Shown piece after piece: positions 48,795 through 58,097 of a stretch of 64,000 bases of DNA. This DNA comes from Novosphingobium sp. TH158 (GTDB lineage: Bacteria > Pseudomonadota > Alphaproteobacteria > Sphingomonadales > Sphingomonadaceae), in assembly GCF_002855555.1 (NCBI RefSeq), contig NZ_PKRT01000001.1, positions 434,001 through 498,000 on the forward strand. Direction: 5' to 3'. Positions within the stretch are counted from its first letter, which is position 1. Each line of letters starts with the position of its first letter. The notes beneath the pieces were generated by a model that worked only from the letters and a program-made list of their open reading frames with translations, did not search any database and was not told the DNA's origin. Both the position numbers and the translations under genes were made by a program.

Positions 48795-48894
48795 GGTACC
48801 TTTTTCCTGTTACGCAACCCCCAATCGCTTAGCCTTAGCACTTGCAGCTGGTGCGGTGCAACATGACTTATGCTGCGCAGCGAAAACCCAGCTG

Positions 48895-49929
48895 TCACCG
48901 GCAGAAGCGGCGGCCCAGCGATGTCAGCAGCTCGTATTGCGACAGCCCGCAAGCCTGCGCGGCTTCGGGCAGGGCGTAGTCTGCCTCCACCCAATCCCCC
49001 GCCCTGATGTGCGGTGCAGCGGAAATGTCGATCAGCGTCATGTCCATGGAGACGCGCCCCACTACCGGCAAGGGCGTGCCGTTGCTGCGCAGCATTCCCT
49101 TGCCGGACCAGCAGCGCAGATAGCCATCGGCATAGCCCAGGGCGACCACGCCGATCCGCATGGCGCGGCTTGCGGTAAAGGTGGCGTTATAGCCGATGGT
49201 GTCGCCGGCACTGACCTCGCGCGCCTGTATGATCGTGGCTTGCGGATAGGCAACCTGGCGGATCGTGCCGGCAAGTTCCGCCCGGGGAACACCGCCGTAA
49301 AGCGAGAGTCCGGGGCGCGTCAGTGTGCCGTGGTATCCTTCGCCCAGGACGATCCCGGCCGAATTGGCAAGGCTGCACCCGCGTGATGGAACCATGGCGC
49401 GGGCCTCGATCCAGCGGGCGCGCTGCTGCGCGTTGAGCGGCGAATCCTCGTCCGCCGATGCCAGGTGCGACAGCAGCACTTCAACATCGAGGCGCGCGAC
49501 CAGATCATCGCCAAGGTCGCTCAGGGCCAGCCCGAGCCGGTTCATGCCGGTATCGACCATGAGGTCGCAGGCCCCGCCGCCTGTATCAAGCCAGCATTGC
49601 GCCTGCTCGATCGAGTTGATTGTCGGCCGGATGCCACGAGCCTGCATGAAGCGGGCCTCGTCCGCGGTCAGCGGACCGTGCAGCACGGAGATTTGTGCCG
49701 GATCGACAAGCCCGTCGATTTGCGCTGCCTCCCCGGCGTAGGCGACGAAGAAATCCCGGCAGCCGGCCGCAGCCAGTGCCTTGACCACGCGCGGCGCACC
49801 AAGGCCATAGGCATCCGCCTTTACCGCCGCCCCCGCCCGCGCCTTGCCCGAAAGGGCATCGAGTGCGCGCCAGTTGTGGACCAGTGCATCGGTATCGAGG
49901 TGCAGCCGCAGCGGTGGTTTAGGCGTCAT
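48895..49929 (-). CDS. alr: alanine racemase
   Basis: 344 residues. It supplies D-alanine for peptidoglycan. PLP Lys37 is in GAAVKADAYGLG. GDTIGYNATFTA carries the catalytic Tyr of the second subunit face, and RVSMDMTLID is the third family motif. Slightly shorter than usual (about 360). Its start lies inside the end of the MFS transporter gene (11-base overlap). Confidence 0.93.
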   Translation of the reverse strand: MTPKPPLRLHLDTDALVHNWRALDALSGKARAGAAVKADAYGLGAPRVVKALAAAGCRDFFVAYAGEAAQIDGLVDPAQISVLHGPLTADEARFMQARGIRPTINSIEQAQCWLDTGGGACDLMVDTGMNRLGLALSDLGDDLVARLDVEVLLSHLASADEDSPLNAQQRARWIEARAMVPSRGCSLANSAGIVLGEGYHGTLTRPGLSLYGGVPRAELAGTIRQVAYPQATIIQAREVSAGDTIGYNATFTASRAMRIGVVALGYADGYLRCWSGKGMLRSNGTPLPVVGRVSMDMTLIDISAAPHIRAGDWVEADYALPEAAQACGLSQYELLTSLGRRFCR

Positions 49930-51544
49930 CTTCGAAATCGCGCGGCGGTCCGCCCTTCAGGCCCCAGAGCGCGACGAGGAACGCCACCGCAACGATGATC
50001 CAGGTGTACCAGAGCCCCGAGAACGGATTGCCGTTCAGCGCCACGATCATGCTGGCGATCAGCGGCAGGAAGCCGCCGAAATAGCCCGTGCCGATGTGGT
50101 AGGGGATCGACATGGAGCTGTAGCGGATCTTCGGCGGGAACATTTCCGATAGCAGCGCGGCAACCGGACCGTAGGTCATGCCCGAAAGGAACATGAGGCC
50201 CAGCAGGGTGAAGAAGATGACCGCCAGGCTGGCCGCATCCGGCTTCACCTTCTTGAGGTCATAGCCCGCCTCGCCCAGCCAGCTTTGCAGCTGCTTTCCG
50301 CGCGCGGCCTTGTCGGCAAAGGGATACTGGTCGAGCGGAAGCGGCTTGCCGCCTACGGTGAGGATCGGTGTCGGGCTCTCGACCCGTTCATAGGCCACGC
50401 CGATAGCGGCGAGATCGGACAGCAGCTTGCCGCAGTCGGTCTTCTGCTCGGCATCGAACAGGTTGTAGGTGCAGTCCGGCCCGCCCACAACGACCGGCGA
50501 GGTGCGCGCGGCTTCGGCCAGGCCCGGATTTGCGGCGCTGCCAATCGTCCAGAAGGCCGGGAACAGCAGCAGGAGCGTGAGCAGGTAGCCGACGATGATC
50601 GGCTTCTTGCGACCGATCCGGTCGGAAATCTTGCCGAACCAGACGAAGAACACCATGCCGCAGGCCGCCGCCAGGCCGACGATCACTTCGGCCGTGATGT
50701 CTTCCATCCGCATCGGCCCCTTGAGGAAGCTCAGCGCCGAAAACATCGCGGTGTACCAGATCACCGTCAGGCCCGCGGCAATGCCGAACAGGGCGATGAA
50801 GATCCGCTTCTTGTTACCCGGATAGGTGAAGCTTTCGACGAAAGGATTGCCGGCAATCTCGCCTTCTTCCTGCATGGCGCGGAAGACCGGGCTTTCCGAC
50901 AGCATCATGCGCATCCACAGCGAGATGCCGAGCAGGATTATCGACAGCAGGAACGGCACGCGCCAGCCCCAGTCATTCCACGTCTCGGGGCTCATGGAGG
51001 CCTTGCAAGCCAGCACGACCACGAGGCTGAGCACGAAACCGCCAACCACGCTGGCCTGGATATAGCCAGTGTAATAGCCGCGCTTTTCGGGCGGGGCGTG
51101 TTCGGCAACGTAGATTGCCGCGCCGCCGTATTCGCCGCCAAGGGCCAGCCCCTGCAAGACGCGCAGCAGGATGATGATGATCGGCGCGGCAATGCCGATG
51201 GATTCGGCGGAGGGGATGAAGCCCACGCCAGCCGTGGCGATGCCCATCAGGGTTACGGTGACGAGGAAGGTGTACTTGCGGCCCAGCTTGTCGCCCAGGA
51301 AACCGAACAGGATGGCCCCCAGCGGGCGGAAGCCGAAGCCTACGGCAAACCCGGCCCAGACCAGCAGCGTTTCAAGCGTGGCATTGCCCGAGGGGAAGAA
51401 GGTCTTGCCGATGATCGCGGCAAGCGTGCCGTAAATGAAGAAATCGTACCACTCGAACACCGTACCGGCCGAACTGGCCGCGATGACGAGCTTGATTTCC
51501 TTGTCGCTAGGATTGACCTCTGGATGCCTTGCCGGTTCGGACAT
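49919..51544 (-). CDS. MFS transporter, metabolite:H+ symporter family
   Basis: 541 residues with 12 predicted membrane helices. Family marks: SAGTVFEWYDFFIYGTLAA, GFGFRPLGAILFGFLGDKLGRK (loop 2-3 motif), and EYGGAAIYVAEHAPPEKRGYYTG. An extra hydrophilic segment of about 100 residues (about 355-455) with two cysteines is placed between late helices; such an insert is found in a subset of this family. The substrate may be a carboxylate or similar metabolite; not determined. It overlaps alr downstream. Confidence 0.88.
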   Translation of the reverse strand: MSEPARHPEVNPSDKEIKLVIAASSAGTVFEWYDFFIYGTLAAIIGKTFFPSGNATLETLLVWAGFAVGFGFRPLGAILFGFLGDKLGRKYTFLVTVTLMGIATAGVGFIPSAESIGIAAPIIIILLRVLQGLALGGEYGGAAIYVAEHAPPEKRGYYTGYIQASVVGGFVLSLVVVLACKASMSPETWNDWGWRVPFLLSIILLGISLWMRMMLSESPVFRAMQEEGEIAGNPFVESFTYPGNKKRIFIALFGIAAGLTVIWYTAMFSALSFLKGPMRMEDITAEVIVGLAAACGMVFFVWFGKISDRIGRKKPIIVGYLLTLLLLFPAFWTIGSAANPGLAEAARTSPVVVGGPDCTYNLFDAEQKTDCGKLLSDLAAIGVAYERVESPTPILTVGGKPLPLDQYPFADKAARGKQLQSWLGEAGYDLKKVKPDAASLAVIFFTLLGLMFLSGMTYGPVAALLSEMFPPKIRYSSMSIPYHIGTGYFGGFLPLIASMIVALNGNPFSGLWYTWIIVAVAFLVALWGLKGGPPRDFEDDA

Positions 51545-51594
51545 GCTCTTACCCCGCCCTGAGATTTTCCGATCCTCTAGCGGGGACTTCGCGC

Positions 51595-52014
51595 TTAGGG
51601 AAGCGCGTCAAGCGCGGCTTTCCATGGCAAAAGCACGGCGCCGTGCCGCGCCGGATAGGCCGTGGCGGCCGCTATGGCATCAAGGCCGGGCCAGGCAGGC
51701 ATTTCCCCCTTGCCCGATAGCCAGTCCTCGATCGCCGAGAGACTGCTCGCCAGTTCCTGCCCATTCTTCCCTTCGGCGGCGGCGGCAAAGATCGCTGCCG
51801 ATGCCTGGCCGATGGCGCAGGCCTGCGCGGCAACACCCAGCCCGGCGATGCGCCCCTGTTCGTCAAGTTCGAGCGACAGGGCGAGCGTCGAGCCACAGCT
51901 TTGCGAGCGCGCCCGGCCTTGCAGAGGCATTGCCGGATCGTGCGGCCAGCGGGCAAGGCCGGTGGCCAGCGCAAGGACCTGCGGGGTGTAAAGCTTTGGC
52001 GGACTGGCGCTCAC
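51595..52014 (-). CDS. IscU/NifU-like iron-sulfur scaffold family protein, incomplete cysteine set
   Basis: 139 residues. KLYTPQVLALATGLARWPHD, RSQSCGSTLALSLELDEQGRIAGLGV and AAQACAIGQASAAIF match the IscU/SufU N-terminal fold, giving Cys40 and Cys66. The third ligand Cys expected near the C-terminus is not there (PARHGAVLLPWKAAL). It is probably a diverged scaffold or carrier. Its start overlaps the cvpA stop by ATGA, so it belongs to the radA-cvpA unit. Confidence 0.75.
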   Translation of the reverse strand: MSASPPKLYTPQVLALATGLARWPHDPAMPLQGRARSQSCGSTLALSLELDEQGRIAGLGVAAQACAIGQASAAIFAAAAEGKNGQELASSLSAIEDWLSGKGEMPAWPGLDAIAAATAYPARHGAVLLPWKAALDALP

Positions 52015-52544
52015 TGGCGGTCGAGGCGCTCTTGTTCCGCCTTGGCCGCTTCGCTGCGCCGTTCGGCAATGATCTTGACCAGCGCTTCACTGCCGGCGTT
52101 GACGAAGGGATAGGTGCGCGCAAGCGTCATCCACGGCGGCCTGCCGCCAACCCCGCGAAGCGTATCGAAACCAAGAACGATGATGGAGAAGCCCATCACG
52201 ATGATGAGCAGGCCCTTGATCCCGCCGAAGCCGAAGCCGATCACCCGATCAATCGGGCCGAGCACCGAATCCCGGCTCATCGCGCCCATGCGCCTGGCCA
52301 GCATCTTGATGATGAAATAGGGCACCAGCAGCAGCAGGGCGAATGCCAAGACTGCCGCAGACCCGAACTGGTCCCCGGTGAACGGGATCACCTGTTCCGT
52401 GAGCGGCGTGTGCAGGTAATGGATCGCCAGCACGGCAACGACCCACGCCGCCAGCGAGAGAATCTCATGCACGAATCCGCGCATGAACCCGCTGGCCGCG
52501 GTGACGCCGACCACGATCAATACCCCGATGTCAAACCCTGTCAT
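52011..52544 (-). CDS. cvpA: CvpA family membrane protein
   Basis: 177 residues with four membrane helices (about 5-25, 28-45, 62-85, 105-125). TGFDIGVLIVVGVTAASGFMRGFVHEILSLAAWV is the CvpA opening and SVLGPIDRVIGFGFGGIKGLL the conserved central motif. The family is required for colicin V export in E. coli and linked to envelope stress; the exact role is unknown. It lies 11 bases after radA. Confidence 0.9.
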   Translation of the reverse strand: MTGFDIGVLIVVGVTAASGFMRGFVHEILSLAAWVVAVLAIHYLHTPLTEQVIPFTGDQFGSAAVLAFALLLLVPYFIIKMLARRMGAMSRDSVLGPIDRVIGFGFGGIKGLLIIVMGFSIIVLGFDTLRGVGGRPPWMTLARTYPFVNAGSEALVKIIAERRSEAAKAEQERLDRQ

Positions 52545-52555
52545 TAAGGCGAAAG

Positions 52556-53923
52556 TTACTCTTCGGCCACGACCCGGTCAACGATCTGCCGAAGATTTGT
52601 AACCGCGTGCTGACGCATGCCGGGAACGGACTGTCCATTATCTGACGCCATGACGGCAGATGTGAATCCCAGCTTTCCGGCCTCGCGCTGGCGCAAGCTG
52701 GAATGAGCCACGGGGCGCACTTCTCCGGCGAGCGAAACCTCGCCGAACCAGACCGAACCGCTGGGCAAGGGCTTGTCCGACAAGGCGGAAACCAGGGCCG
52801 CGGCAACAGCAAGGTCTGCCGCAGGATCGGACAGGCGATAGCCACCGGCAACATTGAGGTACACTTCCGCGCTGGAGAAGTTCAGGCCGCAGCGCGCCTC
52901 AAGCACGGCCAGCAGCATGGCGAGCCGCCCGCTGTCCCAGCCCACCACGGCTCGGCGCGGCGTGGCACCGCTTTGCAGACGCACGATAAGCGCCTGGATC
53001 TCGATCAGCACCGGGCGCGTGCCTTCTACCGCAGGGAAGACCGCGCTGCCGGGCACCGGATCCTCGCGTCCGGAAAGGAACAGCGATGACGGGTTGCCCA
53101 CTTCCTCAAGCCCCTGCCCCGCCATGGCGAAAACGCCGATTTCGTCCACCGGGCCGAAACGGTTCTTCAGGCTGCGCAGGATGCGATACTGGTGGCTGCG
53201 TTCCCCCTCGAAGCTCATGACCACGTCGACCATGTGTTCAAGCACGCGCGGCCCGGCGATAGAGCCATCCTTGGTGACATGCCCGACCAGCACGAGCGCG
53301 GATCCGGCTTCCTTGGCAAAGCGGATCAGTTCGAAGGCAGAGGCCCGCACCTGGCTGACCGTGCCGGGGGCACCTTCGATCATGTCCGAATGCATGGTCT
53401 GGATCGAATCGATCACCACCAGTGCCGGCGCAGCCATGCCGCCAAGCGTGGTCAGGATATCGCGAACCGACGTGGCCGACGCCAGCAGGACGGGTGCTCC
53501 CGCCAGCCCCAACCGCTCCGCTCGCAAGCGCACCTGGCCGGCAGCCTCCTCGCCCGAGATGTAGACGACATTCCCGCCGGACTGGGCAATCTTGGCCGCC
53601 GCCTGCAAAAGCAGGGTGGATTTGCCGATCCCCGGATCGCCGCCCATCAGGATCGCCGATCCCGGCACCAGCCCGCCGCCCAGCGCACGGTCGAACTCCG
53701 GCAGGCCGGTAGAGCGGCGCTGCGGCATGTCGCCCTTGGCATCCAGCGCCTCGAAATCGAGCGGCCTTCCGCCCGAGGAAAGGTCATGCTTGGCCGAGAA
53801 CGCTGTCTCCGGTGCTTCTTCGCTCAGCGAATTCCATTCGCCGCAATCGGCGCATTGCCCCTGCCAGCGGTGCGTTACCGACCCGCAGGCGGCGCATACG
53901 TAACGGCGTTTCGGTTTGGCCAT
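52556..53923 (-). CDS. radA: DNA repair protein RadA (Sms)
   Basis: 455 residues. The zinc finger has Cys10, Cys13, Cys24 and Cys27 (CAACGSVTHRWQGQCADCG). A RecA-like ATPase follows with Walker A GDPGIGKST (95-103), then the RadA-specific KNRFGPVDEIGVF and the Lon-like C-terminal domain. It drives branch migration in recombinational repair. A LexA-type box lies 17 bases before its ATG. Confidence 0.96.
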   Translation of the reverse strand: MAKPKRRYVCAACGSVTHRWQGQCADCGEWNSLSEEAPETAFSAKHDLSSGGRPLDFEALDAKGDMPQRRSTGLPEFDRALGGGLVPGSAILMGGDPGIGKSTLLLQAAAKIAQSGGNVVYISGEEAAGQVRLRAERLGLAGAPVLLASATSVRDILTTLGGMAAPALVVIDSIQTMHSDMIEGAPGTVSQVRASAFELIRFAKEAGSALVLVGHVTKDGSIAGPRVLEHMVDVVMSFEGERSHQYRILRSLKNRFGPVDEIGVFAMAGQGLEEVGNPSSLFLSGREDPVPGSAVFPAVEGTRPVLIEIQALIVRLQSGATPRRAVVGWDSGRLAMLLAVLEARCGLNFSSAEVYLNVAGGYRLSDPAADLAVAAALVSALSDKPLPSGSVWFGEVSLAGEVRPVAHSSLRQREAGKLGFTSAVMASDNGQSVPGMRQHAVTNLRQIVDRVVAEE

Positions 53924-53939
53924 GCTCGCCGCTTAACAA

Positions 53940-53954
53940 GAACATAAATGGAAC
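53940..53954 (-). promoter_or_regulatory. LexA (SOS) box upstream of radA
   Basis: On the minus strand GTTC-CATTTAT-GTTC: a direct repeat of GTTC with exactly 7 bases between, the alphaproteobacterial LexA operator. It is 17 bases upstream of the radA ATG, where it would cover the promoter or early leader. Confidence 0.7.
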
Positions 53955-54013
53955 GCAAGGGGCGGCAAATGGCGCTTAATCCGCAATTTACGCCTCGGCC
54001 TTAACGAAGGGCA

Positions 54014-55032
54014 ATGGCGGGATCACGGCAAACAGGCAGACTTGCGGAACTCGATGCGCTTCGCGGGATCGCAGCCTTGCTCGTCCTGCTGTTCCATTAC
54101 ACATGGAAAGCCCCGGAAATCTATCCGGCTGCCCATCCGGTCGGCATCGGCCTTTCATGGGGCGGTTTCGGCGTGGAGCTGTTCTTCGCGGCTTCGTGAT
54201 CTTCATGACCCTTGAGAGGACCGATCGCGGCGCCGATTTCGTCATCTCGCGCTTTGCCCGCCTCTTCCCCGCCTATTGGGCGGGGGTGGCGGCGACATCG
54301 CTGCTGGTGCGCGCAATGGGCGCGCCCGAACTGGCCCAGCCGGGGTGGATCGTCGCCGCGAACCTGACGATGTTGCAGGGGTTCCTCTACCTGCCCAGCG
54401 TGGACGGCGTCTATTGGTCGCTCACGGTCGAGCTGGCCTTTTACCTGTGCATGTTCGCACTGTGGAAGGTCCGCTGGCTGCACCGGATAGAGGCAGTGCT
54501 GATCGGCTGGGTTTCACTGAAGCTGCTGTGGTGGGTTGTGCCTGTGCTGCCTTCGCGGCTCGGTCAGTTGCTGCTGGTGGACTATGTCCCGTGGTTCGCC
54601 GTGGGCATCGCTGCATACCGGGTCCGCGCGAGAGAACGGCGCTGGGCGCAGCAGCTGCCGCTGTTCGCCCTGTGCGCCGCGGTGATCGGGCTGGTCGATG
54701 GGCTTGTCGGGCTGCTGGTCCTTTGCGCGACGGCCGGCCTCTTCGCGGCTCTCGCAGAAGGCAGGCTGGGCTTGCTCGACAGGCCCGTCCTGCTGTGGCT
54801 TGGCGGCCTGTCCTACCCGCTTTACCTGGTGCACCAGCTCGTCGGCTATGCGCTGATTGCCCGGCTGGAGGAAATGGGCGCGAGTCCCCTGCTCGCCCTG
54901 GTCCTCACCCTCGCCGCCGCCCTTGCCCTGGCCCAGGTGATCCGCAGCCTGATCGAACAGCCCGCCCTTCGCGCCATCCGCAGCTGGTGGCAGCACCGGT
55001 CTCGCAAGGCCGGAGCCCTTGCCGCCAGCTAG
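54014..55032 (+). pseudogene. acyltransferase 3 family membrane protein, frameshifted
   Basis: The first 61 codons (RLAELDALRGIAALLVLLFHY...GVELFF) match the N-terminus of acyltransferase-3 (OafA/ExoZ-like) proteins, then stop at TGA 54197-54199. The remaining family sequence continues in another frame from about 54190: GFVIFMTLERT, DFVISRFARLFPAYWAG, VYWSLTVELAFYL, YPLYLVHQLVGY. Normal members read FF[AV]ISGFVIF here; the DNA fits a 7-base loss removing the codons for Ile-Ser and part of Gly. It would be a roughly 340-residue, 8-10-helix O-acyltransferase if intact. Mutation or assembly error are both possible. Confidence 0.8.
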
Positions 55033-55071
55033 CCTCTGGCGCGCGCGGCAAAGCTCTGCCATTCCATAGCC

Positions 55072-57387
55072 ATGCGCCAGAAGGAAATCCGCATTGCGCT
55101 CGTCTGCTACGGCGGCGTCAGCCTTACGGTCTATATGCATGGCGTGACCAAGGAGCTGTGGAAGCTTGCGCGGGCGAGCCGGAATTTCCACGGTGACCGG
55201 CCCTGCACGCCGGGCAGCCAGGCGATCTATCGCCGGATGCTGGAGCGGGTCGAGAAGGCGCACGGCCTGCGCCTGCGGGTGCTGATCGACATCATCGCCG
55301 GGGCCAGTGCCGGGGGAATCAACGGCGTGTTCCTGGCCCAGGCCATCCATTCCGGGCAAAGCCTTGAGCCGCTGACCCAGCTCTGGCTGGAAAAGACCGA
55401 CAGCGACGAGATGCTCGATCCCGACGCCCGCCTGTGGACGCGTTTCGTCAAGTTCTGGGCCGTGCCGGTGGTCCACTTCCTGCTCACCCGCCCCGGCAAC
55501 ATGGTGACGGTAAGCGTCGCGCGGGAGACGCGCAAGGAAGTGCGGGCCAAGCTTTCCCGGCTGGTGCGTTCGCGCTGGTTCGAGCCGCCCTTCGGGGGGC
55601 TGGGCTTTTCGCGGGTGCTGGCGAATGCGTTTGACAGCATGGCCGCCAGCCCGACGAGCGAACCACTGCTGCCGCCGCGCCATCCGCTGGACCTGTTCGT
55701 TACCGCCACCGATTTCAAGGGCCATGTCCAGACCCTGCGGATGCATTCGCCGCCGCTGGTGGAGGAAAGCGAGCATCGCGTGTCGATCGGGTTCCGTTCG
55801 ATGGTCCCTGCGGTGAGCGGCATCGGGCTTGCCGATCCTTGCGAGCTGGTCTTCGCGGCACGTGCCACCGCGAGCTTCCCGGGGGCGTTCCCTCCCCTGC
55901 GGGCCGGCGAGATCGACCTGCTCGCCAGCGAACGCGGGGCGGAATGGAGTGGGCGCAACGCTTTCCTCGCCCGCGTCCTGCCCGAGCATCATGCGAAGGG
56001 AGAGGTCGAGCACGTTTCGCTGATCGACGGGTCGGTGCTGGTCAATGCTCCCTTTTCCGAGGCGATCGGCGTGCTGCATGACCGGCCTGCCCAGCGCGAG
56101 GTGGACCGGCGGTTCGTCTATATCGATCCCAAGCCGGACGAGGTTGGCGGCCTGGGCCACGACGATCCGCGCGCGCCGGGGTTCTTCTCGGTGATTTTCG
56201 GCTCGCTCTCGTCGATCCCGCGCGAACAGCCGGTGCGCGACAACCTTGAGGAGCTTGAGCGCCAGAGCCGCGAGATGGAACGGGTGCGCGGCATTGTCAT
56301 GGCTCTGCGGCCCGAGGTGGAAGAGGCAGTGCAGCAGACCTTCGGGCGCACCCTGTTCCTTGATCGCCCCACGATCAAGCGCTTGGCGGCATGGCGCGAA
56401 AAGGCGCAGGAAGCCGCTGTGCGCCGCGCCGACTATGCCTATCACGGCTATGCCCAGGCCAAGTTCGTTTCGATCATCGACGAGCTCTCGCGGATCATCG
56501 AGCGCGCCGTCCCCGATCTTTCGGCCGAAATCATCGCCCGCACCCTTACCCGGCACCTGCGCGCGCAGGGGCTGGATCACATGACGGCCATGCGCGGCGG
56601 TGCCTCGCCCGAGGCGATCGCCTTTTTCCGCAGCCATGACCTGCAGCACCGCATCCGTCGCCTGCGCCTGCTGGCTCGCCGCCTGACGCAGGACTGGGAC
56701 GGCGATCCCGGCGTTTCCGCCGATGACCGCGAATTTGCGCGCGATATGGTGTACAAGGCGCTGGCGGTCTATTTCGAGGCAGAAGGCTCGGCCAGGCTCG
56801 GACCCGATTTTCCCACGGTTGCGGCAAAGGCGCTGACCGATCCGGGAACGGTCCTGGACCATATCGCCGGCGCCCGCGACCTGCGCGCGGCGGACCAGAG
56901 TGCCGACAGCATCCTTGCCGAGGCCATGGCGCTGATGCCGCGCCCGCTGCGCCGCAAGGTGCTGCTGTCCTACCTCGGTTTCCCCTTCTACGATGTCGTT
57001 TCATTCCCCTTCCTTCACGGCGAGGGACTGAACGAATTCGATCCGGTTAAGATCGACCGCATTTCGCCCGACGACTGCAATTCCATTCGCGGCGGGGGCG
57101 CGGCGGATTGCCTGCGCGGGGTGGAGTTCTTCAATTTCGGCGCCTTCTTCAGCCGCGCCTATCGCGAGAACGACTACCTGTGGGGCCGGCTGCACGGGGC
57201 GGAGCGGATGATCGACCTGATCGCCAGCGCCCTGCCCGACGGCCAGATGTTCGATGCGCGGGAACTGGCGCGGCTGAAGCGCGATGCCTTCCTCGCCATA
57301 CTCGACGAGGAAGAGGCGCGGCTTCTCGCCGATCCGGGGCTGGTCCCCGGAATCAGGGCCGAAGTGCTTTCGCGCATGGCAGATTGA
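55072..57387 (+). CDS. patatin-like phospholipase with DUF3376-type C-terminal region
   Basis: 771 residues. IRIALVCYGGVSLTVYMHGVTKEL is the patatin opening with the oxyanion-type Gly loop. The nucleophile elbow is GASAGG (77-82, Ser79), and the catalytic Asp is in LIDGSVLVNAPF (about residue 319). The long C-terminal region (about 430-771) is the part found in the large alphaproteobacterial patatin-like proteins. It probably hydrolyses acyl lipids in the cytoplasm; no signal peptide is present. It lies between two frameshifted genes. Confidence 0.85.
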   Translation: MRQKEIRIALVCYGGVSLTVYMHGVTKELWKLARASRNFHGDRPCTPGSQAIYRRMLERVEKAHGLRLRVLIDIIAGASAGGINGVFLAQAIHSGQSLEPLTQLWLEKTDSDEMLDPDARLWTRFVKFWAVPVVHFLLTRPGNMVTVSVARETRKEVRAKLSRLVRSRWFEPPFGGLGFSRVLANAFDSMAASPTSEPLLPPRHPLDLFVTATDFKGHVQTLRMHSPPLVEESEHRVSIGFRSMVPAVSGIGLADPCELVFAARATASFPGAFPPLRAGEIDLLASERGAEWSGRNAFLARVLPEHHAKGEVEHVSLIDGSVLVNAPFSEAIGVLHDRPAQREVDRRFVYIDPKPDEVGGLGHDDPRAPGFFSVIFGSLSSIPREQPVRDNLEELERQSREMERVRGIVMALRPEVEEAVQQTFGRTLFLDRPTIKRLAAWREKAQEAAVRRADYAYHGYAQAKFVSIIDELSRIIERAVPDLSAEIIARTLTRHLRAQGLDHMTAMRGGASPEAIAFFRSHDLQHRIRRLRLLARRLTQDWDGDPGVSADDREFARDMVYKALAVYFEAEGSARLGPDFPTVAAKALTDPGTVLDHIAGARDLRAADQSADSILAEAMALMPRPLRRKVLLSYLGFPFYDVVSFPFLHGEGLNEFDPVKIDRISPDDCNSIRGGGAADCLRGVEFFNFGAFFSRAYRENDYLWGRLHGAERMIDLIASALPDGQMFDARELARLKRDAFLAILDEEEARLLADPGLVPGIRAEVLSRMAD

Positions 57388-57462
57388 TCGCGGTCAATTC
57401 CCCGCCATCGCGCATCTGCAAGGGGCACCGGACGGAAGGGGGCTGACCGTAAGGACAAGCCT

Positions 57463-58090
57463 ATGAATGCGTTCCGGTTTCACCACCTGCTCTTCGCGAT
57501 CGCGGTCACCGTCGCCTGGTCCACTGCCGAGGAACTGGGCCTGGTTCATGCCTGGACGGGCTATCTTGTCGGCGCGCTGATCCTCGGTCGGCTGGTGCTG
57601 GGCCTTGCCCGCATGCGCGGGTTCGAATTCCGCCGCCTTGTCCCGCGTTTTCGCCAGCCCCCTGTGGGCCAGACCGGCATCCGGGCACCCTGCGGTAAGC
57701 AATTCTCTGACGTTGCTCCTGCTGCTTTCCGTCATCGGCACAGCCGGCACCGGAATTGCCATGGACCAGGGTGGAACGCTGGTCGGCAAGAGCATCCGCG
57801 CCGATGATGGAAAGCGCGATCGGCATGGCGAACACGGCGACAAGCGCGGCAATGACCGCGAGGAAGAACACGAAGCGCTCAGCGCCCCTGCCAGCCTGAT
57901 GGGACTTGCTCCTGCCGCCCGCGCCGATGGCGGCGAAGGCGAAGAGGGCGAGGAAGGCATCCTTGGCGAAGTGCACGAAACGCTTGGCAACCTGCTGTTG
58001 CCGCTCGTGCTGCTGCACGTGCTTTGCCTGCTGGTGTTCCGCTTCGACATGGCCTGCTTCATGCTGTTCCTGCCCCGCCGCCGGGGCTGA
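57463..58090 (+). pseudogene. cytochrome b561-type (Ni/Fe-hydrogenase b-type) membrane protein, frameshifted
   Basis: From ATG 57463 one frame reads FRFHHLLFAIAVTVAWSTAEE and HAWTGYLVGALILGRLVLG, two helices of the cytochrome b561 domain, up to PPVGQTG. The family sequence then resumes in the next frame: HPAVSNSLTLLLLLSVIGTAGTGIAM, LGEVHETLGNLLLPLVLLHVL and a final helix. The switch lies at 57676-57686 and fits one extra base in a GGG run. Haem-ligand histidines are present on both sides. It would be a diheme electron carrier of about 205 residues. Mutation or sequencing error cannot be told apart. Confidence 0.75.
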
Positions 58091-58097
58091 GGCAGGA

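Noticed and set aside
48836..48845. TTAGCACTT as part of a CIRCE element
   Set aside because: The matching GAGTGCTAA arm is missing and the downstream gene is phaR, not a chaperone.
57506..58018. Minus-strand frame with hydrophobic segments opposite the broken cytochrome gene
   Set aside because: It is the complement of the acidic linker and helices of the cytochrome b561-type gene and shows no family motif.
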